The position numbers were made by a program, and so were the translations under genes. Shown here piece after piece: positions 36,430-46,300 of a DNA stretch of 64,000 nt. Location: NCBI GenBank assembly GCA_031761405.1, contig JASEVX010000013.1:53067219-53131218 (forward strand). Reading direction: 5' to 3'. This stretch comes from Serripes groenlandicus. Its lineage: Eukaryota; Mollusca; Bivalvia; Cardiida; Cardiidae. Within the stretch, counting starts at the first letter, position 1; every line of letters begins with the position of its first letter. The notes under the pieces were generated by a model that worked only from the letters and a program-made list of their open reading frames with translations, did no database searches and was not told the DNA's origin.

Positions 36430-37320
36430 AACAAGTTTTTCCTTCAATTAGGCTTAGTGACATATTTTCTGGGTTAAAAGCGACGTTCAAAAAATCCATT
36501 CTGCCCAAGTTTCAACATGCTAACATTAAAAGAACAGCTGTCAGAGTGTTAAAAAGATTTTCCTTTAATTTGGTCTAATGTTTGACCCGACTTGACCAAT
36601 ATTTGAACTTGGCCTAGATATCAATAATCATCAGGCGAACATTCTTACAAAGTTTCAAGATGCTGAATCAAACCTTGAGGTCAAGCTGTTTACAAGATTT
36701 TTCTCAAATGTTTTTCTTTGGACCTCTTTGTTTTTATCCAACATTACCTATATTTTAGTCTAGATTTCACCAAAACACCAATTCTGACAAAATTTCAACA
36801 TGTTAAAATAAAAAATGCAGCATTCAAAATGTCTGAGTGTTAACAAAATGTTCCTTCAATTTTGTCTAGTGACCTAGTTTTTGACCCACCATGACCCTTA
36901 TTTTTACTAGGTCTAGATATTGTCAAGACAAACATTCTGACAAAGCCTCAAGCTGCTGAAGGCAAAGTGTGGTTTCTAGACTAACAAGATTTTCCTTCAA
37001 TTTGGTGGAGTGACTTAGTTTATGACCCAACATGACCTAGTTTATGACCGAATTTATTTAAACTTAGCCTAGATATCATCAAAACAGTTATTCTAAAAAC
37101 ATTTCAACATACTTAAAAGTTTAAAATAAGGCATCCAGAGTGTTTTCAATATGTGCCTTCAAATTGACATTGAAACCTAGTTTTTCACCTCACAGGACCC
37201 AGTCTATAACTTGGCCAAGATTTTATTGAGATGATTTTCTGATAAACTTTTATTCATATTGGATGTTGTAAAATGTTCACAAGGCAATTGTTGATGGCGT
37301 GTGACCGAAGGACATCACAC
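36430..37320 (-). repeat. Dispersed tandem repeat, about 130-150-bp unit, minus orientation
   Basis: Repeats of the order ttttccttcaatttggtcta, gtgacctagtttttgaccc, tttgaacttggcctagatat, ttctgacaaagtttcaacat. This is the reverse complement of the array at 56401-57300 (aaatcttgttaacactctgg and so on). About six diverged units. This kind of array is abundant in bivalve genomes as I know them; function unknown. Confidence 0.75.
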
Positions 37321-37475
37321 AAAACCTGATCATAAAAAACACAAACTGTGCAATAAAAAAACAGGACTTCCTTTATACTACATTTAATTAGATAAAACAA
37401 GCTTGATATGATTTTGATAAACTTATCCATTAATAAAGATTACCTTGTATGAATCCATTAGTATTATATGTAATC

Positions 37476-37930
37476 TGCTGAAGTTCCTCTCCTGTCCTCA
37501 TCATAACATGTAATTCCATCAGTAAATCGGTTTCTCTCAATATATTCCCTTGTTTGATGTTGATGCAGGAAGTTATATCCCACAGTCAAAGATGCATGCA
37601 ATTTTCATTGTTTTGACAGACACCAATGACCAACGGGTATATCACTAACTGCCTATATGAACTTCCTCTCCCATTATCGCCACAACAGCTGTGATTCCAT
37701 GATTGTACAGGTTGATCTCAATCCATTTACTGTTTTGATGTGAATGCAGGAAAGAATATTACCCCACAGTCAAAGATGCATGATATTTTCATTGTATAGA
37801 CAGGTACAAATGACCAAGGGGTATATCACTTACTGCTTATATGAATTTCCTCTCCAGTAATCGCCATCAGAACTGTTATTCCATGATTGTATGGGATGTT
37901 CTAAATCCATTCTGTTTTAAAATAAAACTT
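37476..37930 (+). repeat. About 182-bp tandem repeat, two and a half units
   Basis: Landmarks gaa(g/c)ttcctctcc near 37480, 37660 and 37844, ggaa.ttatatcccacagtca and aaagatgcatg, give units of 180-184 bp. Confidence 0.7.
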
Positions 37931-38851
37931 GATGCAGAATATGATTGACTGCTGTTTTAATAAATGACATCAGACAATAACTGCAAATAAAAGTGGCTTT
38001 ATATAAAATAAAATGATAAATTAAGAATGAGATTACAAACACTATTTATACCTTTTTCCTTTCAAATAGCCTAATATTTAAAAAATAGACCAGAATTGAA
38101 AACAATATACATGTATATTAGTTATGTCAAAAAGCCAAGCTTTGGGTTAGGCAACCAGTTTTGTTTTAGACCAGTTTGTACCTCTGTGCAGTCTTATCTG
38201 GATTATTCCTTTAAACCAATGACTTTAAACTTATCTTCTTTTACAATTGTAAAACAAGCTTTAATCTTATATTAATCACCGTCAATGTTCCGGAGATACA
38301 ACCAGTTCACGCCCAATTTGTGCGGAAAATCCCAATCTTCACTGAATTCTAATTCAGATATTTGGAGCATTTTTTTAAGAATTAGGTAGACATTGAGGAT
38401 TCCGGTGTATTTTGGCATTTTATACATTTTTCATTTGAGTATATTTGGGCAAAGATGCTTCTATAATTTTTTGAAAAGGGACCAATTCCCCATTTGTGTT
38501 CAGAAAAAGTAGCCATTGAGGGGTTTATACAGATATTGTTGACAATCAAAGATAAATCAACATTTTAATTGACATATTATGATTATTATAATTACTGATG
38601 ATACAGATGAAACTTACATTTGTGTTTATCTTATGAAGATGACATTTGACCTTACAGCATATGATGTTTGAAAGCATTGTGATAAAAGGTCAAATTGTTG
38701 ACAATATGCAATTATACTTCTCATTATGCTTTTAAATAAAAATCAATTGAGCATTTTCCAATTCTTTAGATTTAACTGTTTTGCAAGATGTTTTTATACT
38801 TACTTGAATGATGCTTAGCTGCAGGGTGGATTCTTTTAAAGCATCGCAGTG

Positions 38852-39364
38852 GTCCTGACGGCTTCCAGAATTCTCGACCCCAATTTCCTAAGAATAGTCG
38901 ACTCCAATTTAGACCCTAGTTTATATAGGTGTGAATGGATGATGGTTCTTTTGTTGTATAATCACTACATTTTGATAATGATTAATGTAATAATGATATA
39001 TGTTTTTAACATTGTTATAAATTATTTTATATCATAGTTTTCAAAGTATTCTTAAGATTTGAAGTATTGTTTGATAGAGGACATTTCCTCCTTTTCTCAC
39101 AATCTTCCTAATTCATTAATATAACTATACCTTAGCCAGAAGTCAACCTGTCATGTACATATTCTCCTTTTCTCACCAAATGTTTTCAAAGTCGTCTGCA
39201 GCAGATTAACTATTTAGAACACATCAAGATCATTTAAATAATCAATCAACAGGTAAGTAAGTATCAATAATCAGTCTTTTGTTTATGACACTTGTGTGTT
39301 AAACCATCCATTCACACCTATATAAACCGATAATAGGGTCGAGATTTCTGGCTACCGTCCTGAC
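38852..39364. mobile_element. MITE-like element with long inverted ends
   Basis: The left end (38852-38945: gtcctgacgg, ccagaattctcgacccc, tttatataggtgtgaatgga) pairs with the right end (39301-39364: tccattcacacctatataaa, gggtcgagatttctgg, ccgtcctgac). The left arm carries about 33 extra bases. The centre (about 350 bp) has no coding frame. The inner block tataggtgtgaatggatgat also occurs in both copies of the long repeat (near 15970 and 23055), so the family is dispersed. No certain target duplication is seen. Confidence 0.6.
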
Positions 39365-40647
39365 ATGTAATGTGCCTTGTTAAGATTCATTTTCGATTAT
39401 CACATCCTTTTATCACTTGTAAAAACATATTTTAAAATTTTGTTCAGAACACACAGCACAAGGGATGCCCATATAAATCCGTCTCGGCCACGGATATGTG
39501 TCTCCAGTCAAGTCTTTTTAGAAAACTTGTTCAAACTTCATTTTTTTTGACACCCGATATGTCTCTTGAATACACTGGGGACGTTTCTTCTTGGGTTCTT
39601 TTAGTCTAAAAAGCTGTTAGTTTTAACTGAATAATTAGCCATTAGTCTTAAATATTCCATCCACATTGCAAATGTGTTCACCACTAAAAAATGAAGTGGA
39701 TGCCATGCAGTAGACACGCAAGATATTACGTCATTAAATGTGTAAACAATCTGCACTTGAGTTCGAAGAACACTTCTAAAAATAGATTTACTTTCTTATG
39801 TACTATTTTTGTGATATTTATGCATAGGGACTTAGGGTCACAATTTATTACTTACATCATACAGTAAGCGTGGGAGTTCCGGATCACTAACGAAACAAAT
39901 AGTGATAGCTAGAATAAAGGAATTGAGAACTTAAAAGAAACTTTTGCAGTTTAATGGCAAAATATCCCACCTTTCATCTTATATTTGTTGTCTGTCACAC
40001 ACATGAACATTGTTTGGTGTATTTGGGCAGAGACATAAATACATGTCTCTGATTTGGGTCACAGGGTGTATATTCAACCAATTTTTGCATCGATCTTTGA
40101 CCGTCCAAAGGAGTTTTGTCAGAAGGACTGACGACTTTAGCAGGTTTGTGAAGCATTGTCATTGATCTAGTGAAACAAATTTACAACGAAGATCATCCTA
40201 GATCAGACAGTTATCCCATCTCCAGGAATATCCGTCAATGAATGCAAACATTCAGATTTACAATACAGCTAGATCTTATATCTTTACCTACAAGAACGCC
40301 AAAATGATATTGTATGTGTTAATATATGTTACGAAAACGAGAGAGATAAACATTCTTACCTAAAGCAAAAGGGACTCGTAGCCGATAGGTTCTGGTTATC
40401 AGCCTTTACAGTAAACAAAAAAGTTATTGACGTTAGCTCGGGAACCAGCTTGATTTGGACGGATGTGACGTCGGCCGGATATGAATAAATGTCGGTCATG
40501 GTTCCCTGCTTTGTTCTATGTAATTTCATTTGGATTTCATGAGCTGGGCCGTAGTATCTTTGCACCCAATTTTTTTCCATACTGAATATAAGAAATTTCC
40601 CCTTATTAAGGTTATAAGCGAAAAAAACCATTTATGTTTTGTTTTCG
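39365..40647. other. Non-coding part of the interrupting segment
   Basis: The minus-strand frame at 40356-40631 (91 codons) is the only one worth noting. I recognise no domain in it. Confidence 0.35.
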
Positions 40648-41067
40648 TAATACTCTTGAAGGTAGAGTACACACCATTCTAAATGGTGTTACCATACTAC
40701 TGTTGAAGGCAAACTAATCACCATTATGAGTGATGTAAGTATAATACTGTAGAAAGCAAAGTAGCCACCATTATGATTGATGTAAGTTTAATACTGTAGA
40801 AAGCAGAGTAGACACCATTATGAGTGGTGTAATTATAATACTGTAGAAAGCAGAGTAGACACCATTCTGATTGGTGAAATTTAATAATATTGCAGGCAGA
40901 GAAACCCCCATTCTGAGTGGTGTTACCATAATACTGCAGGGGGCAGATTATTCACCATTCTGAGTGATGTATGTATAATACTGTTGAAGGTAGAGTAAAC
41001 ACCATTCTGAGTAGTGTAACCATTATACTGTTGAAGGAGTAAACACCGTTCTGATTAATGTAAGTAT
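40648..41067 (+). repeat. 47-bp hairpin minisatellite, block 4 (9 units)
   Basis: It begins taatactcttgaaggtagag and matches the last 530 bp of block 5 unit by unit (gtgttaccatactactgttg; cagggggcag variant; the shortened final unit gttgaaggagtaaacac; then ttctgattaatgtaagtat). It is interrupted by the LTR retrotransposon at 41067/41068. The continuation (attactcttgatattagtag) is found after the 3' LTR at 50038. Confidence 0.88.
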
Positions 41068-41110
41068 TGTAGTGCGATCGGCTCGAGTCGGGTATGTCCG
41101 GAATACCGAG

Positions 41111-41118
41111 TGACGTCA
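41111..41118 (+). promoter_or_regulatory. Palindromic CRE (TGACGTCA) in the 5' LTR
   Basis: A perfect 8-bp CREB/ATF consensus lies 43 bp into the LTR, where U3 enhancers are expected. It is duplicated in the 3' LTR at 49859-49866. Occupancy is inferred from sequence only. Confidence 0.5.
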
Positions 41119-41270
41119 CCGCGAGATGCGCGCGTTGCGGGGGAGGGCACCTCGGGTCATTCTTACACTTGGACGCGAAGCCGAAAGTCGACCGTACAAA
41201 TACTACAACTAACTAGAAGAAATAAGGTACTTATCCCTAACACATTTAACTGCTTATTTATATACGCTAC

Positions 41271-41279
41271 CAGGTAAGC
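41271..41279 (+). promoter_or_regulatory. Consensus splice donor CAG|GTAAGC in the LTR
   Basis: The exon would end at 41273 and the intron start at 41274. The match to the metazoan donor consensus is near-perfect. Candidate partners are the acceptors at 41595 (gag leader) and 47722 (ORF3). Confidence 0.55.
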
Positions 41280-41285
41280 ACTTTA

Positions 41286-41718
41286 TTGGTGGCAGCGGTG
41301 TTTAACGTCCCATTGCAAACGTGTCATAGCCGAAATTAGCTGTGAGACGGGAAAGAAAACATTATCGACGTGGGGAAAAGTGTCCGCCATTATAGACTGG
41401 CGCCATTGCTGGTTTTTCGGATATCATTTTCAGGCCTACTTTTTGCCAGTACTCTGTCATTGTTTCTGTTTGTAGCCTATTGTTGATTCAGGCTGGCTAT
41501 AAGAAGTCAGAGGGAAAGAGGAAAATTTGGTTTTGATTTGATTCTGAGAAATCTGAGAATATTAATATATATTTTTTTTTTTTTTTTTTTTTTAGTTTTG
41601 TTGGCTTTTGAAAAAAACTTTGAAATAAATTCCAGAGTTTTTTTTTATTGTGATACTCAGTAGTCAGTGCTCATTGTGTCATTCCTATTTTTGTGGTTGA
41701 TAATTCATACAATACACA
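41286..41718 (+). other. ATG-free gag leader with strong polypyrimidine acceptor
   Basis: The 433 nt between the LTR and the gag ATG contain no ATG on the plus strand, suitable for scanning initiation. A T22 run (41572-41593) followed directly by AG (41594-41595) is a strong acceptor candidate for splicing from the LTR donor. Such splicing would remove the PBS region from a gag mRNA. Confidence 0.55.
41287..41300 (+). other. Primer binding site
   Basis: TGGTGGCAGCGGTG starts two bases after the 5' LTR. The leading TGG would pair with the CCA end of a tRNA primer. I cannot name the tRNA without the host tRNA set. Confidence 0.7.
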
Positions 41719-43314
41719 ATGTCATACCCCACTGAAGAGGAAACTGATATTAATATCTTGATCAACTCCTGTGATGCTAGAGATCTGCGTGTTATCAGAG
41801 GTATTGGTACTGAGCTAGCATCACGCATTATTAAACTGAGGGAGGCGGGTGTTGATATTACACGCCCTATGTTGGAAGCCATTCTGCGGGAGGATATACC
41901 CGAGGATATGGCAGCTATGATTGATTTTAGACCCCGCCATCTCAAGACAAATCAGAGAATGGTGGGGACCCAGGTTGACAACGGCATAGATTCAGCAAAC
42001 TCAGGGGGTGAGGCTGGCTTATCAGTCACCCATCATCTGACAATGAATAAATTGGGAGAAAGAGATATGGAAAGAGCCATATCAGACTTGCCAGGTGTCC
42101 CAGGGTATGATTTGCCTGATCATTCACCAGAGGCACAAATTGTGAAAATGGAAGCAACTTTGAACCAGGTCTTACGACATGTAGGTGACATGAAGCAGGC
42201 AGATAACAAACATGATAGGCATGTTTGTAGCGAGTCTGACTCTGGGAGCAAGGCGGCTGGATGGAATGTAACGCAAGCCAAAAAGAAGAATCACTCAAGT
42301 CAAGGGGTGCGCGTGCCGCATAGGGCACATGTACCTAGACATATGACTGAGTATGAGAGTTCGAGTGAGGAAGACGAGAGTTATACACAGCGTGTTAGGA
42401 GACGAAAGCACTATGGGGCAGTACAAAAGGCATGTATTTTAGCCGTCCAAAGGCTGCCGAAGACTCTTACCTATAATGGTAAGACTAATTGGCATGCATT
42501 TCAATTAAAATTTCATAGGTATGCTGAGGCCAGTGAATGGACAGAAATAGATTGCAAAGATTGCCTTATACATTGTCTGACAGATCAGGCATTGTCGTAT
42601 GGGGCAATGTTGCTGAGGCGTGACCCTAACATGTCGTATCGTAAAATGATGCGTAAACTGGACCAACGATTTGGAGCTGAAGAGTTACCGGCAGCAGCGC
42701 AGGCTAAATTCTACCTAGCCTTACAAACAAAGGTAGAATCTCTTGAAGAATGGGCAGATAGGGTGCAGTCACTTGCAACTGAGGCTTTCCGGCAACTTCC
42801 GGAAAAGTACTCTAATGAGCAAGCGATTGCTAGATTTTGTCAGGGCCTTCTGGATGCAGAGGCAGGCCATGCCGCATTCATGCAGTCATTTTTAACAATT
42901 GAGGATGCAATAAATGAAGTTTGTTTGTTTCAACATTCTAAACAAGCAATGAAGCACCGTGTAAAGAAGAGTCTGTCATCAAGTGCTACAGATTATGAGG
43001 ACAGTGTGCAAGTCAGTGCAGTACAAAATAAGGATAGATCAACACAATCTGTTGAATCTATGATCGCACAGTTACAACTGGAAATGGCGGATGTAAAAGA
43101 GAAATTAAAGAGTAGAAATGAATCACAGGGGAGATGGAAAGGTAATGGGCTAACTAGAAAACCTAGGGGTAAATGTTGGATTTGTGATAAAGAAGGTCAT
43201 TTTTGTAGAGAATGCCCTTTGAAGAAGTCTTTAAACGACAATGGGTCGGCAACAGGGGCCGAATCCCGACCCTACAATCCAGATACGAGGGCTCCCCAGG
43301 GGAAAACCAATTAA
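41719..43314 (+). CDS. gag: Gag: HhH-like N terminus, retrotransposon Gag core, CCHC zinc knuckle
   Basis: This 531-codon frame starts at the first ATG after the LTR. Residues 22-60 read like a helix-hairpin-helix: DLRVIRGIGTELASRIIKLR followed by a second helix pair, with the G-I-G hairpin typical of non-specific DNA-binding HhH motifs of the ComEA type. A charged, low-complexity linker follows (about 75-240, with an acidic-basic patch at 212-230). The Gag core spans about 245-410 (YNGKTNWHAFQLKF; FYLALQTKVESLEEWADRVQ). A single CCHC knuckle, C-x2-C-x4-H-x4-C, spans residues 486-499. A coiled-coil-like stretch at 440-466 may aid assembly. The protein should form the cytoplasmic RNA-packaging particle. 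An N-terminal HhH in Gag is unusual. Its 3' end overlaps pol by 103 nt in the -1 frame. Confidence 0.93.
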   Translation: MSYPTEEETDINILINSCDARDLRVIRGIGTELASRIIKLREAGVDITRPMLEAILREDIPEDMAAMIDFRPRHLKTNQRMVGTQVDNGIDSANSGGEAGLSVTHHLTMNKLGERDMERAISDLPGVPGYDLPDHSPEAQIVKMEATLNQVLRHVGDMKQADNKHDRHVCSESDSGSKAAGWNVTQAKKKNHSSQGVRVPHRAHVPRHMTEYESSSEEDESYTQRVRRRKHYGAVQKACILAVQRLPKTLTYNGKTNWHAFQLKFHRYAEASEWTEIDCKDCLIHCLTDQALSYGAMLLRRDPNMSYRKMMRKLDQRFGAEELPAAAQAKFYLALQTKVESLEEWADRVQSLATEAFRQLPEKYSNEQAIARFCQGLLDAEAGHAAFMQSFLTIEDAINEVCLFQHSKQAMKHRVKKSLSSSATDYEDSVQVSAVQNKDRSTQSVESMIAQLQLEMADVKEKLKSRNESQGRWKGNGLTRKPRGKCWICDKEGHFCRECPLKKSLNDNGSATGAESRPYNPDTRAPQGKTN

Positions 43315-46300
43315 ATGTTTTCAAAGCAAAAAATCCCGTTAGCCCTTCAGGGAAAAGGGAGAATAAATCTCCAGAAAAAGTGATTTCTACATCAAAAGAT
43401 GTGTCTGAAGGCAAAAATGTCGATCTGCCAGTCAAAGTGTGTATGTTGAGATCAGCCTCAACATTCACTATTCCTGTACTTATCGGGGAACATCAAGTTG
43501 AGGCAGTAGTCGACTCTGCAGCAGAAGTGACGATTGTTTCGGATCGGGTTTTCTCAAAATTGAGAAAGCCACCTCCGAAATTACGTAATGTCAAACTAGA
43601 TACTGCTGGGCGTCAGCTTTCAATGATGGGGTTTGTTGCAGGTCCGATTAAGTTAAAGATTGGTAGTTCATATTACAACGGTCCAATTTATGTAGCTCCT
43701 ATTGATCAGGACATGTTGTTTGGAGTTGACCTCCTTACCAAGGGGGCTGCTGTATTGAACATGGGAAATGGGACTTTGACGTACGAGGGTGAGGAGATAA
43801 CCATGAGTATGGGGTATGGAGAGGGGAATCCACAGGTCGCTCGGGTGACAGTTGCATACAGGCGTATTGTACCGCCACAGTCGGTGGTACGTATGAAATG
43901 CAAAATGAATGTCTCTCTTCCAGATTATTTCATTGAACCATGTGAAAACCTTAAAGTTTTTGGTCCCCGAGTAGTAAGGCATGCAGGAACTGATCCTTTC
44001 ATGTGCATTGTGAATACATCAGACAGGTATCTCACAATGAAAAAGGGCCGTGAGGTTGGGAGAGCATATCCGGTCGGGGAGTTTATCCCAGAAAATGAGG
44101 AAAGTTATAGTGTTCAAGAGGTTCGGGAGTGTTTAACAGAAACACAAAATACTGTTCCAGAGCATTTAGAAGACACGTTCAAGAAGTCAGCAGAACACTT
44201 AACGGAAGAGCACAAAAAGCACCTAGCGCATATGCTGAACTGCTATGAAGATGTGTTTGCGAAAGATGAGTTTGATCTCGGGACATTCACTGAGATTGAA
44301 CACACGATAGACACAGGGGACGCTAAGCCTATCAAACAAAGGCTTAGGCGTACACCAGCTTGTTTTGCGGGTGAAGAAGAGACGCATTTAAAGAAAATGT
44401 TAAAGGCAGGGGTGATTCAAGAATCAATCTCTGATTGGGCTTCCTCTCCTGTTCTAATACGAAAGCGGGATGGAAATGTCAGATGGTGTATTGATTACCG
44501 CGCTGTCAACAATGTTACTATCAAAGATGTCTTCCCATTGCCGTTGGTTGACGATTGCCTAGATACATTGTCAGGCAATGTTTGGTTTTCAAAACTGGAT
44601 GCCAATTCAGCATATTGGCAGGTCACCGTCAAAGAAGAAGACAGGCGCAAAACAGCATTCCACACTAAGTATGGATTGTTTGAGCATGTAAAGATGGGCT
44701 TCGGACTCTGCAATGCTCCCGCAACATACTCTAGGGTGATGAACCTCGTGATGAGAGGTTTGTGTTGGAAAACAGTCCTGGCATTCCTAGATGACATTTT
44801 AGTCATGGGACAGGACTTCGAATCTCACCTTCATAACCTTGGTGAGACATTTAAGCGTTTTCGGCAGCATGGCCTAAAGCTTAAGCCAAAGAAATGTGTG
44901 TTTTTCCAAAGAGAGGTAGAATTCCTTGGTAGAAAAGTTAGCAGAGACTCACTGGCGATGTCAGAAGCAGATACTGAAACTGTGTCAGGTTGGCCCGTAC
45001 CAAATTGCTCCAAAGATGTAGAGCGCTTTATGGGCCTGGCAAATTACCATAGGAGTTTCGTGAAAGATTTCTCGCTGCGCTCAGCACCTCTGTATGCAGC
45101 AGTAGGAAAAAACAATTTTAAGTGGGAAAAGGAGCAGCAGCAGGCTTTTGATTACCTGAAACAGGCTCTCACGCACCCACCAGTTTTGGCATTACCAAGG
45201 AAGGAAGGAGATTTCATTCTCGATACTGATGCATCAGATCTGGCCATAGGGGCAGAGCTTTTGCAGGTTCAAGAAGGGGAAGAAAAGGTTGTTGCATATG
45301 GGAGCTATTCTTTAACTAAAGAACAGCGGAGATATTGCACAACTAGGAAAGAACTCTTGGCCATTGTGAGGTTCACAAGGCAATTCAGGCACTACTTGCT
45401 TGGAAGAGCGTTTACTGTTCGTACCGACCATTCAAGCTTGACATGGTTATTGAATTTTCGTGAGCCACAGGGGCAATTAGTAAGGTGGATGGAGGAGTTA
45501 TCTCAGTATAACATGAAACTTATACATAGACCTGGCAAAAAGCATGACAATGCTGATGCCTTGTCTAGAAAACCAGCGCCAGAGGGGCAGTGCCAAATGT
45601 ACACAGCTGGTATTCCACTGAGAGATTTACCTTGTGGTGGTTGCATTTACTGCGAGAGAGCAGACAGCCGATGGGGAGCTTTTACCCGGGAAGTTGATGA
45701 TGCGGTTCCATTGACAGCGCTGGGGTCAGCAGGGATCATATGCGGTAGCTCCGCTAGGGATCTGGCTGCCGGGGGCGACTGTCATGTGGGGGAGCCGATC
45801 GCCTCACGGTTGGGTGGTTATAGGGCACAGGGTGATAAGGGTGATCAGACAGCGGAGGCATATGATGCCAGGGCTGATATCTCCAGTGTATCACGGAGTG
45901 ATATAGGCCACATGTCTGGTTCGACACGAAGTTCAAAAATAAGCCAGGTTCAATGTGAAAATGGCAAGACGGTGGACAGTGGAAGTTCAAGCACTAAGTT
46001 AGACTGTAGCCAAGGAGTTCAACATGGGGCCAAGGGAGCACCAAGGGTGCAAAACCTTTTGCAGTGGGACCAGGGCGGTCCAGAGGATGTATACATTGAA
46101 ATTGTGGCATCAGATGGAGACTACACTGTCAAGGTATGTGGGGTAGGGGTAAAAGCCCCTGAAGCATGTTTGTGTTGGGGTATTAACATGGAGGATGTTA
46201 AAGCAGCACAAAGAAATGATAAAGATCTCAAGTTCATTTTTGAATCTATAAATGGGTCAACTAGCCCCACTGAGAAGGATTTGTTTCTGTCAAGTCCATG

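Larger units (their letters stand above)
33970..40647. other. 6.68-kb segment interrupting the minisatellite
   Basis: The minisatellite stops at ...gtataata (33969) and resumes at 40648 with taatactcttgaaggtagag. The equivalent place in block 5 (about 53905-53920) is continuous. TAATA occurs at both borders (33965-33969 and 40648-40652), as expected of a 5-bp target duplication. The segment contains an 82-bp tandem repeat, an A22 tract, a SINE, a dispersed tandem repeat, a 180-bp tandem repeat and a TIR element. No open frame over 100 codons or recognisable transposase is present, and the ends are not inverted repeats. Confidence 0.6.
41068..41285 (+). repeat. 5' LTR, 218 bp
   Basis: Starts TGTAGTG and ends CACTTTA, a short imperfect terminal inverted repeat. 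It is identical by reading to 49816-50033. It holds a full CRE palindrome (41111-41118) and a CpG-rich stretch (gcgagatgcgcgcgttgcgg). A splice donor lies 12 bases before its end. I see no clear TATA box in the upstream half and no AATAAA; the nearest is aataagg near 41221. From the CpG-rich stretch to the donor there is no ATG. Confidence 0.95.

Noticed and set aside
40356..40631. 91-codon minus-strand frame inside the interrupting segment
   Set aside because: No domain I recognise, no paired splice signals and no conservation evidence in the window.
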